From Clostridium rectalis (GTDB taxonomy: Bacteria; Bacillota; Clostridia; Clostridiales; Clostridiaceae), in the NCBI RefSeq assembly GCF_900626095.1, contig NZ_UYZZ01000003.1, positions 98,889 through 162,888 on the forward strand: a DNA stretch of 64,000 nt, given 5' to 3'. The position numbers were made by a program, and so were the translations under genes. Under the pieces are notes generated by a model that was not told the DNA's origin, ran no database searches, and saw only the letters and a list, made by a program, of their open reading frames with translations. This document shows, one piece after another, positions 38,123 to 47,510 of this stretch; the first letter of the stretch is position 1, and every line of letters begins with the position of its first letter.

Positions 38123-41048
38123 ACTCAAATACATGAATTAATTCATTAAATAAATCCTTATTTTTCTTTATTTTTTCTTCGCTTCCTAATACACAAATAT
38201 AGTTTTCTTTCATACAATCCTTCACTAAAGATGTTAACTTTTTAATTTCTTCCACATTTGTAGATAAAATTTCATCTCTTTCTTTTTGAATATCCTCTTG
38301 CGTAATATTACTTATATAATTAGCTGCAGCTTTATCTCCTTTCATAGATGGAGTAAGAGGCGAATCTATATCACTCATAGTTCCTATGATATACTTAGTT
38401 ATTTCTCTATCATCTGCACTAAATTTATCTATATAAGAATATGCATTATTATATACTTCTATGGTGCTTTTTAAATTTGGATCTCTATAGGACACAAAAT
38501 ACATATTACCATTTTTATTAAATCCGCCGAAACATCCATAAGCTCCACCTTGGACTCTAACCTTATTCCACAAATAATTAAAGCTTATTACTGTTTTTAA
38601 CACTTGAAGTGATCCTTTATAATTATATCCTAACTTTTTAAAATTAAAGCCCTTAGCGTTATATTGAACCTCCCCTGATGTCATAAGACCTTGGTTTACT
38701 TTACTATATTTAATATCATATTTATTAGGCATACAAGCCTTTGTTCCTAACCTATTTTTTAATATATAAAAATTATCTTTAAATTTATTATAATCTTCCT
38801 CCTCTAAAGTTACACTTAGCATAAGATTTTCCCTGTTAAATATAAGTTTAGAAATTTCTTTTAAATTGTTTATTATCTCACTTTTCCTATTTTCAAAATT
38901 TTTATCTATATCAACTATAAAATGATAAAATCCAAGTCCTGAAACCTTTTCTATATAATTAGATGAAGCTGAAAAATACGAAGCTAATCTTGCAGCTGCT
39001 ACCATATGACCTCTATCAAATATCGACATTTCAATTCTTGACTTAAGTTCCTGAATTATTTGTTTTATACGATTAAAGTCGTCAAACTTACTATCTTTGA
39101 TTTCTTCCCCTAGAATTTTAAATAATTTAGGTATTTTTTCCACCAAAACTTTTGTTCTTATTTTTAATATTGGTGAAAAATCATCAACAATTTTATTGTT
39201 AGAATAAGCAGTTGCAGTATAACTAATTCCTCCTGTATTTATATTAATTTCATTAGACAACTCTTCATAGGAATATCCCTTCGTATTTACCTTTCCTATA
39301 ACCCCAGCTAAAAGACCTATATATGGTATTAAATCCTGTGGTACATTCCTAGTATCAAAATATAAATTAATATATGCTATCTTATTTGTGAAAATATTAT
39401 GTTTTAATACCTTCATATCTTCTATTTTGTCCTCTATAATAGGTAATTTTTCAGAATCTTTTTCTATGTCTTCTATGGAAAGTAATGGTATTTTCTTTAA
39501 ATCTTCTAAAGAATCCGGGGTCTGCTGCCTTTCTTTAAGTCTTTTAGTAGTTGAAATAAGTTTTTCTAATTCCTCTTGTTGTAATGTACTTTTATAATTG
39601 CTCAATTTCTCTTTTAAATTTTTTTCCTTTTCATCAGCTAATCCTTTTTTAGGTTTAACAATCAATAAAGAACTATGGTTATTATTTAAAATATACTCAT
39701 TTATAAATTTTTCAAAATAATCACTAGTTAAAGCTTTCTTGACCTTTTTTAATTGTGGTTCATACTGGATATGCATTAAAGGATCCTTATCATAAAGCCA
39801 ACTATCCATACATTTAATAGCATAGATTAGTCCTTTAGGATATCCTTGAAAATCTGCTTCCCTTAATTGAAATTCTTTTATATTAATTGAAGATTCTATA
39901 AGTTTTTTATCTATTCCTTTATCCACTAATTCTTTTAATGTTTTTAATACTACTTTTTTAAATATTTCCTTTTTATCCTCATTAGAATTTTTTACAACTA
40001 CACTAAATGTAGGTTGTAATATACTATTATCGAAACTACCAAAAACATCTTTTCCAATATTAGACGCTATTAATGCCTTTTTTAATGGAGCTGCAGGAGT
40101 TTCTAAAAGTAAATGTTCTAATATATCTAAAGCCAAATAGGTTTCTCTGTCTGTTGACTTTCCTGTTACAAAATTAAGACTTAAAAAAGTTTTATCTTCT
40201 TCCTTTTCATTACAAGATATAGGATATTCTATTATTTTTTCTCTCATTTTACTAAAAGGTTTTTGAATATGAATTTTAGAATCTACGTTTAATGCTTCAA
40301 AATCCTTAAGATATTTGTCATTTATAAACTTTAATTCCTCTAATATCTCCCCATCACCATATAAGAATATATAACTGTTTGATGGGTGATAATATTTTTT
40401 ATGGAAATCTATAAACTCCTCATAACTTAAAGTTGGAATATAATCTGGATCACCACCGGACTCAACTCCATATGTAACATCCGGAAATAATGATTCTGAT
40501 ATTTTTCTTATTAAAATAGATTCCGGAGATGAAAAAGCACCTTTCATCTCATTATAAACTACGCCTTTATACTTTATATCACTTTCTTCACTTTCTAATT
40601 CATAGTGCCAACCTTCTTGCATAAATATTTCAGGATACTTATATATATTAGGATAAAATACAGCATCTAAATATACATCCATCAAATTTAAAAAATCTTT
40701 TTTATTTCTGCTTGCTACAGGATACATCGTCTTATCTGGAAAAGTCATAGCATTTAAAAAAGTATTTAAAGAACCCTTAATAAGTTCTACAAAGGGCTCT
40801 TTAACAGGAAATTTCCTAGAGCCGCAAAGTACAGAATGCTCTAGAATATGAGCAACACCTGTACTATCCTTGGGAGGAGTTCTAAACCCTATAGAAAACA
40901 CTTTATTGTCATCTCCATTATATAGCTTTAAAAGCTTAGCTCCTGTAATCTTATGAACAAATACTAATGCTTGAGAATTTATTTCTTCTATATGCTCGTT
41001 TTGAAGTAGTTGAAAACCCATGTAGACCTTTCCTATCTCTAAATTCAT
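38121..41048 (-). CDS. M16C (presequence-protease-like) insulinase-family peptidase
   Basis: 975 aa, the full length of single-chain M16C enzymes with four alpha-beta domains. The inverted zinc motif HILEH (His67, Glu70, His71) lies in HILEHSVLCGSRKFP, and the third ligand Glu is in NEMKGAFSSPES. Family members degrade peptides inside a closed chamber; bacterial ones are probably peptide scavengers. GGAGGTAAAAAG precedes the ATG. Monocistronic, divergent from abrB. Confidence 0.93.
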   Translation of the reverse strand: MNLEIGKVYMGFQLLQNEHIEEINSQALVFVHKITGAKLLKLYNGDDNKVFSIGFRTPPKDSTGVAHILEHSVLCGSRKFPVKEPFVELIKGSLNTFLNAMTFPDKTMYPVASRNKKDFLNLMDVYLDAVFYPNIYKYPEIFMQEGWHYELESEESDIKYKGVVYNEMKGAFSSPESILIRKISESLFPDVTYGVESGGDPDYIPTLSYEEFIDFHKKYYHPSNSYIFLYGDGEILEELKFINDKYLKDFEALNVDSKIHIQKPFSKMREKIIEYPISCNEKEEDKTFLSLNFVTGKSTDRETYLALDILEHLLLETPAAPLKKALIASNIGKDVFGSFDNSILQPTFSVVVKNSNEDKKEIFKKVVLKTLKELVDKGIDKKLIESSINIKEFQLREADFQGYPKGLIYAIKCMDSWLYDKDPLMHIQYEPQLKKVKKALTSDYFEKFINEYILNNNHSSLLIVKPKKGLADEKEKNLKEKLSNYKSTLQQEELEKLISTTKRLKERQQTPDSLEDLKKIPLLSIEDIEKDSEKLPIIEDKIEDMKVLKHNIFTNKIAYINLYFDTRNVPQDLIPYIGLLAGVIGKVNTKGYSYEELSNEININTGGISYTATAYSNNKIVDDFSPILKIRTKVLVEKIPKLFKILGEEIKDSKFDDFNRIKQIIQELKSRIEMSIFDRGHMVAAARLASYFSASSNYIEKVSGLGFYHFIVDIDKNFENRKSEIINNLKEISKLIFNRENLMLSVTLEEEDYNKFKDNFYILKNRLGTKACMPNKYDIKYSKVNQGLMTSGEVQYNAKGFNFKKLGYNYKGSLQVLKTVISFNYLWNKVRVQGGAYGCFGGFNKNGNMYFVSYRDPNLKSTIEVYNNAYSYIDKFSADDREITKYIIGTMSDIDSPLTPSMKGDKAAANYISNITQEDIQKERDEILSTNVEEIKKLTSLVKDCMKENYICVLGSEEKIKKNKDLFNELIHVFE

Positions 41049-41341
41049 CTTTTTACCTCCTAAATATAATTTTAATTACTCTCACTTAATACTAACCTCT
41101 AAATGTATGCATAATTATTACTATTTTATGAACAATTTATAAGTTAAATTGATTATATCTATAAACTATAGTATAAGTAAAATATCAATAAAAATTTACT
41201 TATTTTTATATTTATATTATGCCATAAAAAATAACTTATTTTTATATATTTTTAGCATTTTTATAATAAATATCTATATTTTTTATAAAGTTCTTTATCA
41301 TAACGAAATTATTAATTTTATTTAAATATCTAAAAATTATA
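41049..41341. other. Intergenic region between peptidase and abrB
   Basis: AT-rich divergent promoter region. Apart from the abrB promoter listed separately I see no gene, RNA motif or strong repeat. Confidence 0.5.
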
Positions 41342-41389
41342 TTGACTATTTATGTTATTATTGCTATTATTTAATTAAATAAAGTCGAA
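41342..41389 (+). promoter_or_regulatory. abrB promoter with candidate Spo0A box
   Basis: TTGACT (41342-41347), a 17-base spacer and TATTAT (41365-41370). AGTCGAA at 41383-41389 matches six of seven positions of the 0A box TGNCGAA and lies just past the -10, where Spo0A would block transcription as known for abrB in Bacillus. Confidence 0.6.
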
Positions 41390-41413
41390 TATTGTTTTAA
41401 GGAGGTAATGAAT

Positions 41414-41659
41414 ATGAAATCAACAGGGATTGTAAGAAGGGTTGATGAACTTGGCAGAATAGTAATTCCAATCGAATTAAGAAGAACTCTTGATATTGAA
41501 ATAAAAGATTCTTTAGAAATATTTGTGGATGGTGAACAAATAATACTAAAAAAATATAGTCCTTCATGTATTTTCTGTGGAAATGCAAAAGATGTAATTA
41601 ACTACAAAGGTAAAAATATCTGTAAAGTTTGTCTCGAAGAATTACATACAGAAAAATAA
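41414..41659 (+). CDS. abrB: AbrB-family transition-state regulator
   Basis: 81 aa, starting at ATG 41414 with GGAGG eight bases upstream; the ATG at 41408 is only two bases from it. The SpoVT-AbrB swapped-hairpin domain is near-perfect: MKSTGIVRRVDELGRIVIPIELRRTLDI. The tail carries two Cys pairs, CIFCGN and ICKVCLEE, which could bind zinc, as seen in clostridial AbrB proteins. It binds DNA as a dimer or tetramer and represses stationary-phase genes. Confidence 0.93.
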   Translation: MKSTGIVRRVDELGRIVIPIELRRTLDIEIKDSLEIFVDGEQIILKKYSPSCIFCGNAKDVINYKGKNICKVCLEELHTEK

Positions 41660-41671
41660 TAAAATATTTAA

Positions 41672-41704
41672 ATTAAAAAAGGCACATTGCTGTGTCTTTT
41701 TTGT
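41672..41704 (+). terminator. Intrinsic terminator
   Basis: AAAAAGGCACA with TGTGTCTTTTTT arms and a TTGC loop, behind abrB. Confidence 0.85.
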
Positions 41705-41805
41705 TTTCAAAATATAAACTCTTTTTATATATCAATTAAATAAAAAGAAGTTTTCTCCGATAATAATTAATGTATAAAATATCACCTTTTGGGAGGCTTA
41801 TAAAT

Positions 41806-42780
41806 ATGAACAAACTTAAACATTTATTAATAACTACTTGCATATGTACTTCATTAATAGGTACATCTTTACTATATAGTGTAAAGGCTTCTAATATATC
41901 CTTATACCCAAATATAAATAGTTCATCATATAACCAAAACAATATCTTTACTCTATGTGGTTATAAAGGTCAATGTACTTGGTTTACATATGGACGTACT
42001 TTAGAAAAATTAAATTTAAAATTACCTAAAAATTTTTATGGTAACGCAGTTACCTGGTGGTATCAAAATATTAATAATAAAACTTACCCCTATGGCAATG
42101 AAGCAAAAGCAAATTCTATTGCTGTATGGTCAGGAGGAAATTTAGGATATGGTCATGTAGCTTTTGTTGAAAAGGTAGAAAATAATTTAATATATTTTAA
42201 TGAAGGTAATTTTAGTGTCCGTGGAGACTATGATAAGAATATAAAACTTTTATCAAAAGAAGCTATAAAAAACAGAGGGAATCTTTATTTAAAAGGATAT
42301 ATATACCTTGAAAATAATTCTGATACTATAAATTCTAGTGAAGATGCCTTACTAAAATATGGTACAGTAAATATATCTTGTAATTCCTCACTTAATGTTA
42401 GAACCAATCCTTCTATTACTTCTAATGTATGTGGTTCATTAAAAAAGGGTAACAAAATAATTATATTAGATAAAATTTATGACTTTTACAAAATTAAATT
42501 TAATTCTACTTTTGCATTTGTACATTCTAAATACATAAATATTACCTCTAATAATGTAAATAATAACACTTCTACTTCCAATAAATTTGCAACAGTTATT
42601 TTAAAAGATAAATCCTCAAAATTAAACGTAAGAAATATTCCTTCTCAAAATGGTAAAATTTTATCTTGTATAGCATATGGCGCTAAAGTAGAAATTCTTC
42701 AAACATTAAATGGTTGGTATAAAATAAAAGCTGCTAATCTTATAGGTTATGTATCAATTCCATACATAAAATTAAGTTAA
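41806..42780 (+). CDS. Secreted CHAP amidase/endopeptidase with two SH3 domains
   Basis: 324 aa from ATG 41806 (GGGAGG upstream). Signal peptide about 1-30. A CHAP domain follows: catalytic Cys in GQCTWFTYGR, His in YGHVAFVEKV and the polar residue in NEGNF, with VTWW typical of the fold. Two bacterial SH3 repeats (about 190-250 and 265-324) with LNVR-x-PS motifs bind peptidoglycan. Probably an amidase or endopeptidase for own-wall turnover. Preceded by abrB, followed by its own terminator. Confidence 0.9.
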   Translation: MNKLKHLLITTCICTSLIGTSLLYSVKASNISLYPNINSSSYNQNNIFTLCGYKGQCTWFTYGRTLEKLNLKLPKNFYGNAVTWWYQNINNKTYPYGNEAKANSIAVWSGGNLGYGHVAFVEKVENNLIYFNEGNFSVRGDYDKNIKLLSKEAIKNRGNLYLKGYIYLENNSDTINSSEDALLKYGTVNISCNSSLNVRTNPSITSNVCGSLKKGNKIIILDKIYDFYKIKFNSTFAFVHSKYINITSNNVNNNTSTSNKFATVILKDKSSKLNVRNIPSQNGKILSCIAYGAKVEILQTLNGWYKIKAANLIGYVSIPYIKLS

Positions 42781-42785
42781 ATACA

Positions 42786-42824
42786 TAAAGAGCTATATTA
42801 AAAATTATAATATAGTTCTTTTTA
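42786..42824 (+). terminator. Intrinsic terminator
   Basis: AAAGAGCTATATT pairs with AATATAGTTCTTT, followed by TTTATAA, downstream of the CHAP gene. Confidence 0.8.
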
Positions 42825-42894
42825 TAAATAAGATAGAAATTATGTGGTAATATATAATAAACCCATTAAAATTTTTATGAAAATAGGTGGTATA

Positions 42895-43251
42895 TTGAAT
42901 AGCAAAATAAAAATAAGAATTTCCCAAAAAGCTTACAATGAATTATTAAAATTATTAGATGATAATAAAGAATATAATTGCATAAATTTCTCCTACTACT
43001 CAACTTGTTGCCAAAATGGCAAAATTTCTATTTCATTAGATAATTTAAAAGATAACTATATAAAAGATATTATTGATAATCTTAATATAATTTATAATAA
43101 AGACTTATTAAGGGAAATAAAACAAATAGATTTAGTATATAAAAATAATTCTTTCTATGTTAAAGCTATACCTCTTACAAATACTACGAATTCTTGCAAT
43201 AGTTGTTGCAAAAAATCTTGTTATACTTGTAATAAAAATATGCAAGATTAA
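42895..43251 (+). CDS. Divergent HesB/IscA-like protein with Cys-rich tail
   Basis: 118 aa if started at TTG 42895, the only start with a ribosome site (AGGTGG, 4 bases upstream); GTG 42844 and ATG 42877 are alternatives without one. IRISQKAYNELLKLLDD, then FSYYSTCCQNG (Cys38-Cys39) and a final strand followed by CNSCCKKSCYTC (Cys101, 104, 105, 109, 112). The helix-strand-Cys-strand pattern resembles the HesB-like protein at 7720-8049, though identity is low. A metal or Fe-S role is inferred. Its stop codon lies inside a hairpin shared with the next gene. Confidence 0.65.
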   Translation: MNSKIKIRISQKAYNELLKLLDDNKEYNCINFSYYSTCCQNGKISISLDNLKDNYIKDIIDNLNIIYNKDLLREIKQIDLVYKNNSFYVKAIPLTNTTNSCNSCCKKSCYTCNKNMQD

Positions 43252-43269
43252 TTTTCTTGCATATTTTTA
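43237..43269. terminator. Bidirectional terminator overlapping two stop codons
   Basis: AAATATGCAAGA and TCTTGCATATTT arms with a short loop. The convergent genes overlap by four bases inside this hairpin. Confidence 0.8.
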
Positions 43270-44114
43270 CTATGGGTAAATACTAGTATTGAAGAGGCAA
43301 TTATTAATATATATCCAATAATGCTAAATTTATCTGGTACCTCTTTCCATAGTATAAAGGCAATAACTTGAGAAAAAATTATATTCGTATAATTATATAT
43401 TGATACTTCAGAAGCTTTAGCATATTTATAAGATATAGTAAGTGCAAATTGAGCTATAGCCGCGAAAGTTCCAGCTCCTATTAACATAAATAATTGACAA
43501 AATGTTAATATTTTAAAATTCATTAACATAAATGGTAGTGGTAAAACAGTAGATATAAAAGAAAAATAAAATACAATAGTATAGTGCTTTTCTTTATTAC
43601 CTAAAAATCTAACCACAGTATAAGCTGCTCCTGCAAAAGCCGCTGACATAAATCCTATAAATGCGGGTATTACACTAATATCAAATTTAGGCTTTATAAT
43701 AAAAATTGCTCCTATAAAAGCAATAACTAATGCAGGAATTTGAATTGATGTAAGTTTTTCTTTCAAAAACACAACGGCAAAAATAGTTATAAAAAATGGA
43801 TTCATTTTATTAAGCATAGATGAATCTGCTAAAAGCATATTATCTATGCAATAAAAATATGCAATCATTCCTATGGTTCCTAATACTCCCCTAGCTATTA
43901 AGTACTTTCTATTTTCTTTCTTTCCTAAAGGATTTGCTCTATTATAAATAATCATAATAGTAGAGATAATTAAACTTACAAAATTTCTAAAAAAAGCTTT
44001 TTCTAAGGTTGGTACTTCTCCTGACATCTTTACTAATGCTGCCATAATAGCAAAACATAAAGAGGATATTAACATAAAAAATACGGCCCATGTTTTTTTT
44101 GATGAATTATTCAA
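43248..44114 (-). CDS. EamA-family (DMT) transporter
   Basis: 288 aa, starting at TTG 44114 with GGGGGAG seven bases upstream. Ten membrane helices in two EamA repeats (about 8-138 and 150-282), with the usual short loops and Pro/Gly-rich helix ends. Drug/metabolite exporters of this family move amino acids, nucleobases or S-adenosylmethionine; nothing here fixes the substrate. Confidence 0.88.
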   Translation of the reverse strand: MNNSSKKTWAVFFMLISSLCFAIMAALVKMSGEVPTLEKAFFRNFVSLIISTIMIIYNRANPLGKKENRKYLIARGVLGTIGMIAYFYCIDNMLLADSSMLNKMNPFFITIFAVVFLKEKLTSIQIPALVIAFIGAIFIIKPKFDISVIPAFIGFMSAAFAGAAYTVVRFLGNKEKHYTIVFYFSFISTVLPLPFMLMNFKILTFCQLFMLIGAGTFAAIAQFALTISYKYAKASEVSIYNYTNIIFSQVIAFILWKEVPDKFSIIGYILIIASSILVFTHSKNMQEN

Positions 44115-44142
44115 TAAAGTCTCCCCCTAAAATTAATTTATA

Positions 44143-44394
44143 TTATATCTCTTGTAAAATTTTTTTTGCTATTTTTTCTGCGTCAATGTTATCATCTACT
44201 CTTATATTTATTTTTCCGCTAATTCCCTTTGCTTCTCCTGTTTTATAAATTATTTTGCCCATAGTATCATTTATCTTTTTTACTACAATTGCTTTATCTC
44301 CTTTTGTAACTTTTATATTTTTTCTACTTTCAGTTTTTATATAAAACTCATTTGTAAATTCTATTTCTTGTCCTATTTTATATTTATAACCCAT
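44143..44394 (-). CDS. Small SH3-like hypothetical protein
   Basis: 83 aa from ATG 44394 (GAGGTG upstream; the TTG at 44406 is before that site). Beta-rich N-terminus (YKIGQEIEFTNEFYIKTE, VTKGDKAIVVKKIN, GKIIYKTGEAKG) like an SH3 or KOW-type barrel, then a short acidic helix. No membrane segment. It follows the GAF histidine kinase gene by 25 bases with no terminator between, so co-transcription is likely. Function unknown. Confidence 0.7.
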   Translation of the reverse strand: MGYKYKIGQEIEFTNEFYIKTESRKNIKVTKGDKAIVVKKINDTMGKIIYKTGEAKGISGKINIRVDDNIDAEKIAKKILQEI

Positions 44395-44419
44395 AATACA
44401 CCTCAATTCTTTTTATTTT

Positions 44420-45796
44420 TTACAAATATATATCTGAGAATTCTATTTTTATTTTTTCCACATTACTCTGTTGTTGTAAATAGAAATCCTTATTTTCATT
44501 TCTTATAGTTGTATTAGGGAATTCTATTATAAATTCACATCCATTAGTATACTCTTTATTAAGATATACCTTTCCCTTATGCATATCCACCAGTGCTTTT
44601 ACTAAAGATAAACCTATTCCACTTCCTTCATTATTTCTAGACAAAGATTTATCAACCTGTGTAAATCTTTCAAATATGCTGCTCTGTTTCTCCTTAGGAA
44701 TACCTATCCCAGTATCCTTTACAGAAATTTGAATATATTCATTCTTTTCTTTAATATTTACAAATATTTTACCTCCTTCATTTGTAAATTTTATAGAATT
44801 AGATAATAAATTCAACATTATTCTTTCAATTTTATCCGGGTCACAGGCTATAACTTTTTCCTCTACATCCGTATCAAAAATAATGTCAATTCCCTTTATA
44901 TTTGAATAATCTACTATAGACATAGTTATATCTTCTATTACAGTAATAATATCTTCATTTTTAAGTTGAATCTTAAAATACCCTGAATCTATTTTAGTAA
45001 TATCAATAATATTATTTATAAGTCTAACAAGTCTATAACAATTTTGCTTCATCATATTAGTATATTTACAAAGCTTTAATTTGTTTTCTCCATCTAAGTC
45101 CTCAACTATTAAATTACACATTTGAATAGCACTAAATATAACATTTACAGGAGTTTTAAGTTCATGAGAAATATTAGCAAAAAACTCTGTTTTTAATTTA
45201 TCATACTCTACTACTTCTTTTAATAGTTTGTTTTTCTTTTTCACCTTTCTCTCTAATTTTTCATTTAATTTTTCTACTGTATTATACATAAATTTATTCT
45301 CTATAGATATTACTGCATGAGACCATAGCATTTGTATAATTTTTATTTTATCTAAATCAAAAACATGCTCATATATATTATTTTCTAAATATAAAATAGC
45401 TTTTAGATCTCCTTCAAAAATTACAGGCATACACAATACAGATTTAATTTTATTTCTGCTTACATATTTATCATTTGAAAATTTATTATCCTTTAATGCA
45501 TTTTCTAATACAACAGTTTTTAAGGTTTCGGCTACATAATATATTATACTTTTAGGTATATCATTAAAAAAATTTAAAGGAATTATTTCTGTTTCATTTT
45601 CAAACATATTCACTTTAGTATTTACAAATAATCCTTTATCTGATTGTTTTATTAAATAACCCTTTTCAGCTTTAGAGTTTATAATGGAAACTCTTAATAA
45701 ATTATTTATCATATCCTCCATATCAATATTTTTAATATGAAATATTTTTTTTATAGATTCTTCTTCAGAAAAATTCCATTTACAATCACCCTTCAT
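44420..45796 (-). CDS. Soluble GAF-domain sensor histidine kinase
   Basis: 458 aa, no membrane helix. A GAF-type sensor (about 20-175), coiled coil (about 180-215), HisKA with the phospho-acceptor in FFANISHELKTPVNVIFSA and HATPase_c with N box NLLSNSIKFT, DTGIGIPKE and GSGIGLSLVK. It resembles the C-terminal part of large clostridial multi-sensor kinases. No response regulator gene adjoins it. GGAGAGGGG precedes the ATG. Confidence 0.9.
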   Translation of the reverse strand: MKGDCKWNFSEEESIKKIFHIKNIDMEDMINNLLRVSIINSKAEKGYLIKQSDKGLFVNTKVNMFENETEIIPLNFFNDIPKSIIYYVAETLKTVVLENALKDNKFSNDKYVSRNKIKSVLCMPVIFEGDLKAILYLENNIYEHVFDLDKIKIIQMLWSHAVISIENKFMYNTVEKLNEKLERKVKKKNKLLKEVVEYDKLKTEFFANISHELKTPVNVIFSAIQMCNLIVEDLDGENKLKLCKYTNMMKQNCYRLVRLINNIIDITKIDSGYFKIQLKNEDIITVIEDITMSIVDYSNIKGIDIIFDTDVEEKVIACDPDKIERIMLNLLSNSIKFTNEGGKIFVNIKEKNEYIQISVKDTGIGIPKEKQSSIFERFTQVDKSLSRNNEGSGIGLSLVKALVDMHKGKVYLNKEYTNGCEFIIEFPNTTIRNENKDFYLQQQSNVEKIKIEFSDIYL

Positions 45797-45930
45797 TTTA
45801 TCCCCTCTCCTGTAAAAAAATACTTAAAAATAAATATTTTTTAATAAATAATAAATAATTCAAAACCGACTTTTCTTAATGTTAATTATATCAAATAATT
45901 ATAGATTTGTATTATATTTCAACATTTATT

Positions 45931-45971
45931 TGCAAATAAGAAAAGACATATTAATATGCCTTTTCTTATTT
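45931..45971 (-). terminator. Intrinsic terminator
   Basis: AATAAGAAAAGGC and the near-complement TCTTTTCTTATTT flank an ATATTAATAT core. It lies at the end of the VanS-like kinase gene. Confidence 0.8.
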
Positions 45972-47496
45972 ATTCTATAGGTAATTTTACATAAAAACTT
46001 ATATCATTTTCATCACACTCTACCCAAATTTCACCATTGTGTAAATTAACAATGCTTTTAGATATTGCTAAGCCCAATCCAGTTCCTCCTGTATTCTCCG
46101 ATCTAGACTTTTCTACCCTATAGAATCTATGAAATAATTTTTTCAAATCTTCATTAGGTATATTTTTTCCTTTATTTTTCACATATACTATAGCCTTATT
46201 TTCCTCTTTGTATAACCCAATTTTTATTTCACCAGGTTTAAAACTATACCTTACTGCATTCATAATTAAGTTATCAAATACTCTTACAAGTTTATCTCCA
46301 TCTGCATTAATTTTAACATCCTTAGTTATATTTTTATTTGCTATTAATTTATTATCCTCAAAGACGGGAACAAACTCCTCTACAAGTTGCTCTAAAAACT
46401 CATCTAAAGATATTACCTCTTTATTAAGTGTTACTCCTTCTCCTGATAATTTTGTATACTCAAAAAGTTCATCTATTAATACTTTTAATTTTTCTGATTT
46501 ATTATAAGCTATATTTACATATTCTTTAAGTTGTTTATCATCTCTAAATTTATTATCCTTAATCAAGTTCAAATAACCAATTATTGATGTTAAAGGCGTT
46601 CTCAAATCATGTGAAACATTTGTTATCAGTTCACTTTTATTTCTTTCTATTTCTCTTTCTTTTTCAATCTTATAATTAAGCTCTGCTGCCATATAATTTA
46701 TATTATCGGCTAAATGTGCCAATTCATCTTCTCCCTTTCCATCTATTCTATAATTTAAATCCCCATTGGCCATATACATAACAGCAAGTGCAATTTCTTG
46801 CATATACTTTACCTTTTTTCCTGTTAAATAAAAAAATAATCCTATAAAAAAAACTCCTGATATTAAAAGTGCTAAAAAAGATTTTTCCTTCTCATTATAA
46901 TTAGTTTCTATCCTTCCCTCTGGTACCCCTTTAATTACTACATAGGCCCTATTGTCTGAAAAATCTATAGGATAAAAACTAACAAACTCACCTGATCCAC
47001 TACTATACTCTCTTTGATCATATATAGCATTTTTAAAACCTACGGAATTTTTTATTATTGTATGAATATCTACTTGATTTTCATAAGTATTTTCAGATTT
47101 ATATAATACTTTACCATTAAGATCAACTACTAACACCTTATAGTTTGTATTGCTATATCTATTTATTACCTGCTTAATTTTGTCACTATCCTTAGAAGAT
47201 ACTTTTATATTATCTACTTGTTTCCCTATATCCAACACTAAATCTGACATTCTTTTAATACTATCCATATAATTTATAGTAGAGTAGGATGTTCTTTTAG
47301 TAAAATAGGAATTGGTTAGTGTAAATAACATAAACGAGGCAAATAAGCATACTCCAAAAGTTACTATTAATTCCATTCTTATATTCTTATTTACTCTATC
47401 TTCTGCTCTATAATATATTTTCATAAACCTTGTAAATAATATTCTAAAAGGTTTAGTAAAAAAACGCCATAGCCATTTAATTAATCTAATTAACAT
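45970..47496 (-). CDS. VanS/PhoR-like sensor histidine kinase
   Basis: 508 aa. An amphipathic start, TM1 near 42-66, an extracytoplasmic sensor (about 67-205), TM2 near 208-230, HAMP (about 231-285), HisKA with ELITNVSHDLRTPLTSIIGYL and HATPase_c with NLIMNAVRYS and GGTGLGLAISK. Encoded 14 bases behind its OmpR-type regulator. Similar pairs in clostridia respond to envelope stress or antimicrobials; the signal here is unknown. GAGGTGAAAT precedes the ATG. Confidence 0.92.
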   Translation of the reverse strand: MLIRLIKWLWRFFTKPFRILFTRFMKIYYRAEDRVNKNIRMELIVTFGVCLFASFMLFTLTNSYFTKRTSYSTINYMDSIKRMSDLVLDIGKQVDNIKVSSKDSDKIKQVINRYSNTNYKVLVVDLNGKVLYKSENTYENQVDIHTIIKNSVGFKNAIYDQREYSSGSGEFVSFYPIDFSDNRAYVVIKGVPEGRIETNYNEKEKSFLALLISGVFFIGLFFYLTGKKVKYMQEIALAVMYMANGDLNYRIDGKGEDELAHLADNINYMAAELNYKIEKEREIERNKSELITNVSHDLRTPLTSIIGYLNLIKDNKFRDDKQLKEYVNIAYNKSEKLKVLIDELFEYTKLSGEGVTLNKEVISLDEFLEQLVEEFVPVFEDNKLIANKNITKDVKINADGDKLVRVFDNLIMNAVRYSFKPGEIKIGLYKEENKAIVYVKNKGKNIPNEDLKKLFHRFYRVEKSRSENTGGTGLGLAISKSIVNLHNGEIWVECDENDISFYVKLPIE

Positions 47497-47510
47497 ATTT
47501 CACCTCATTT

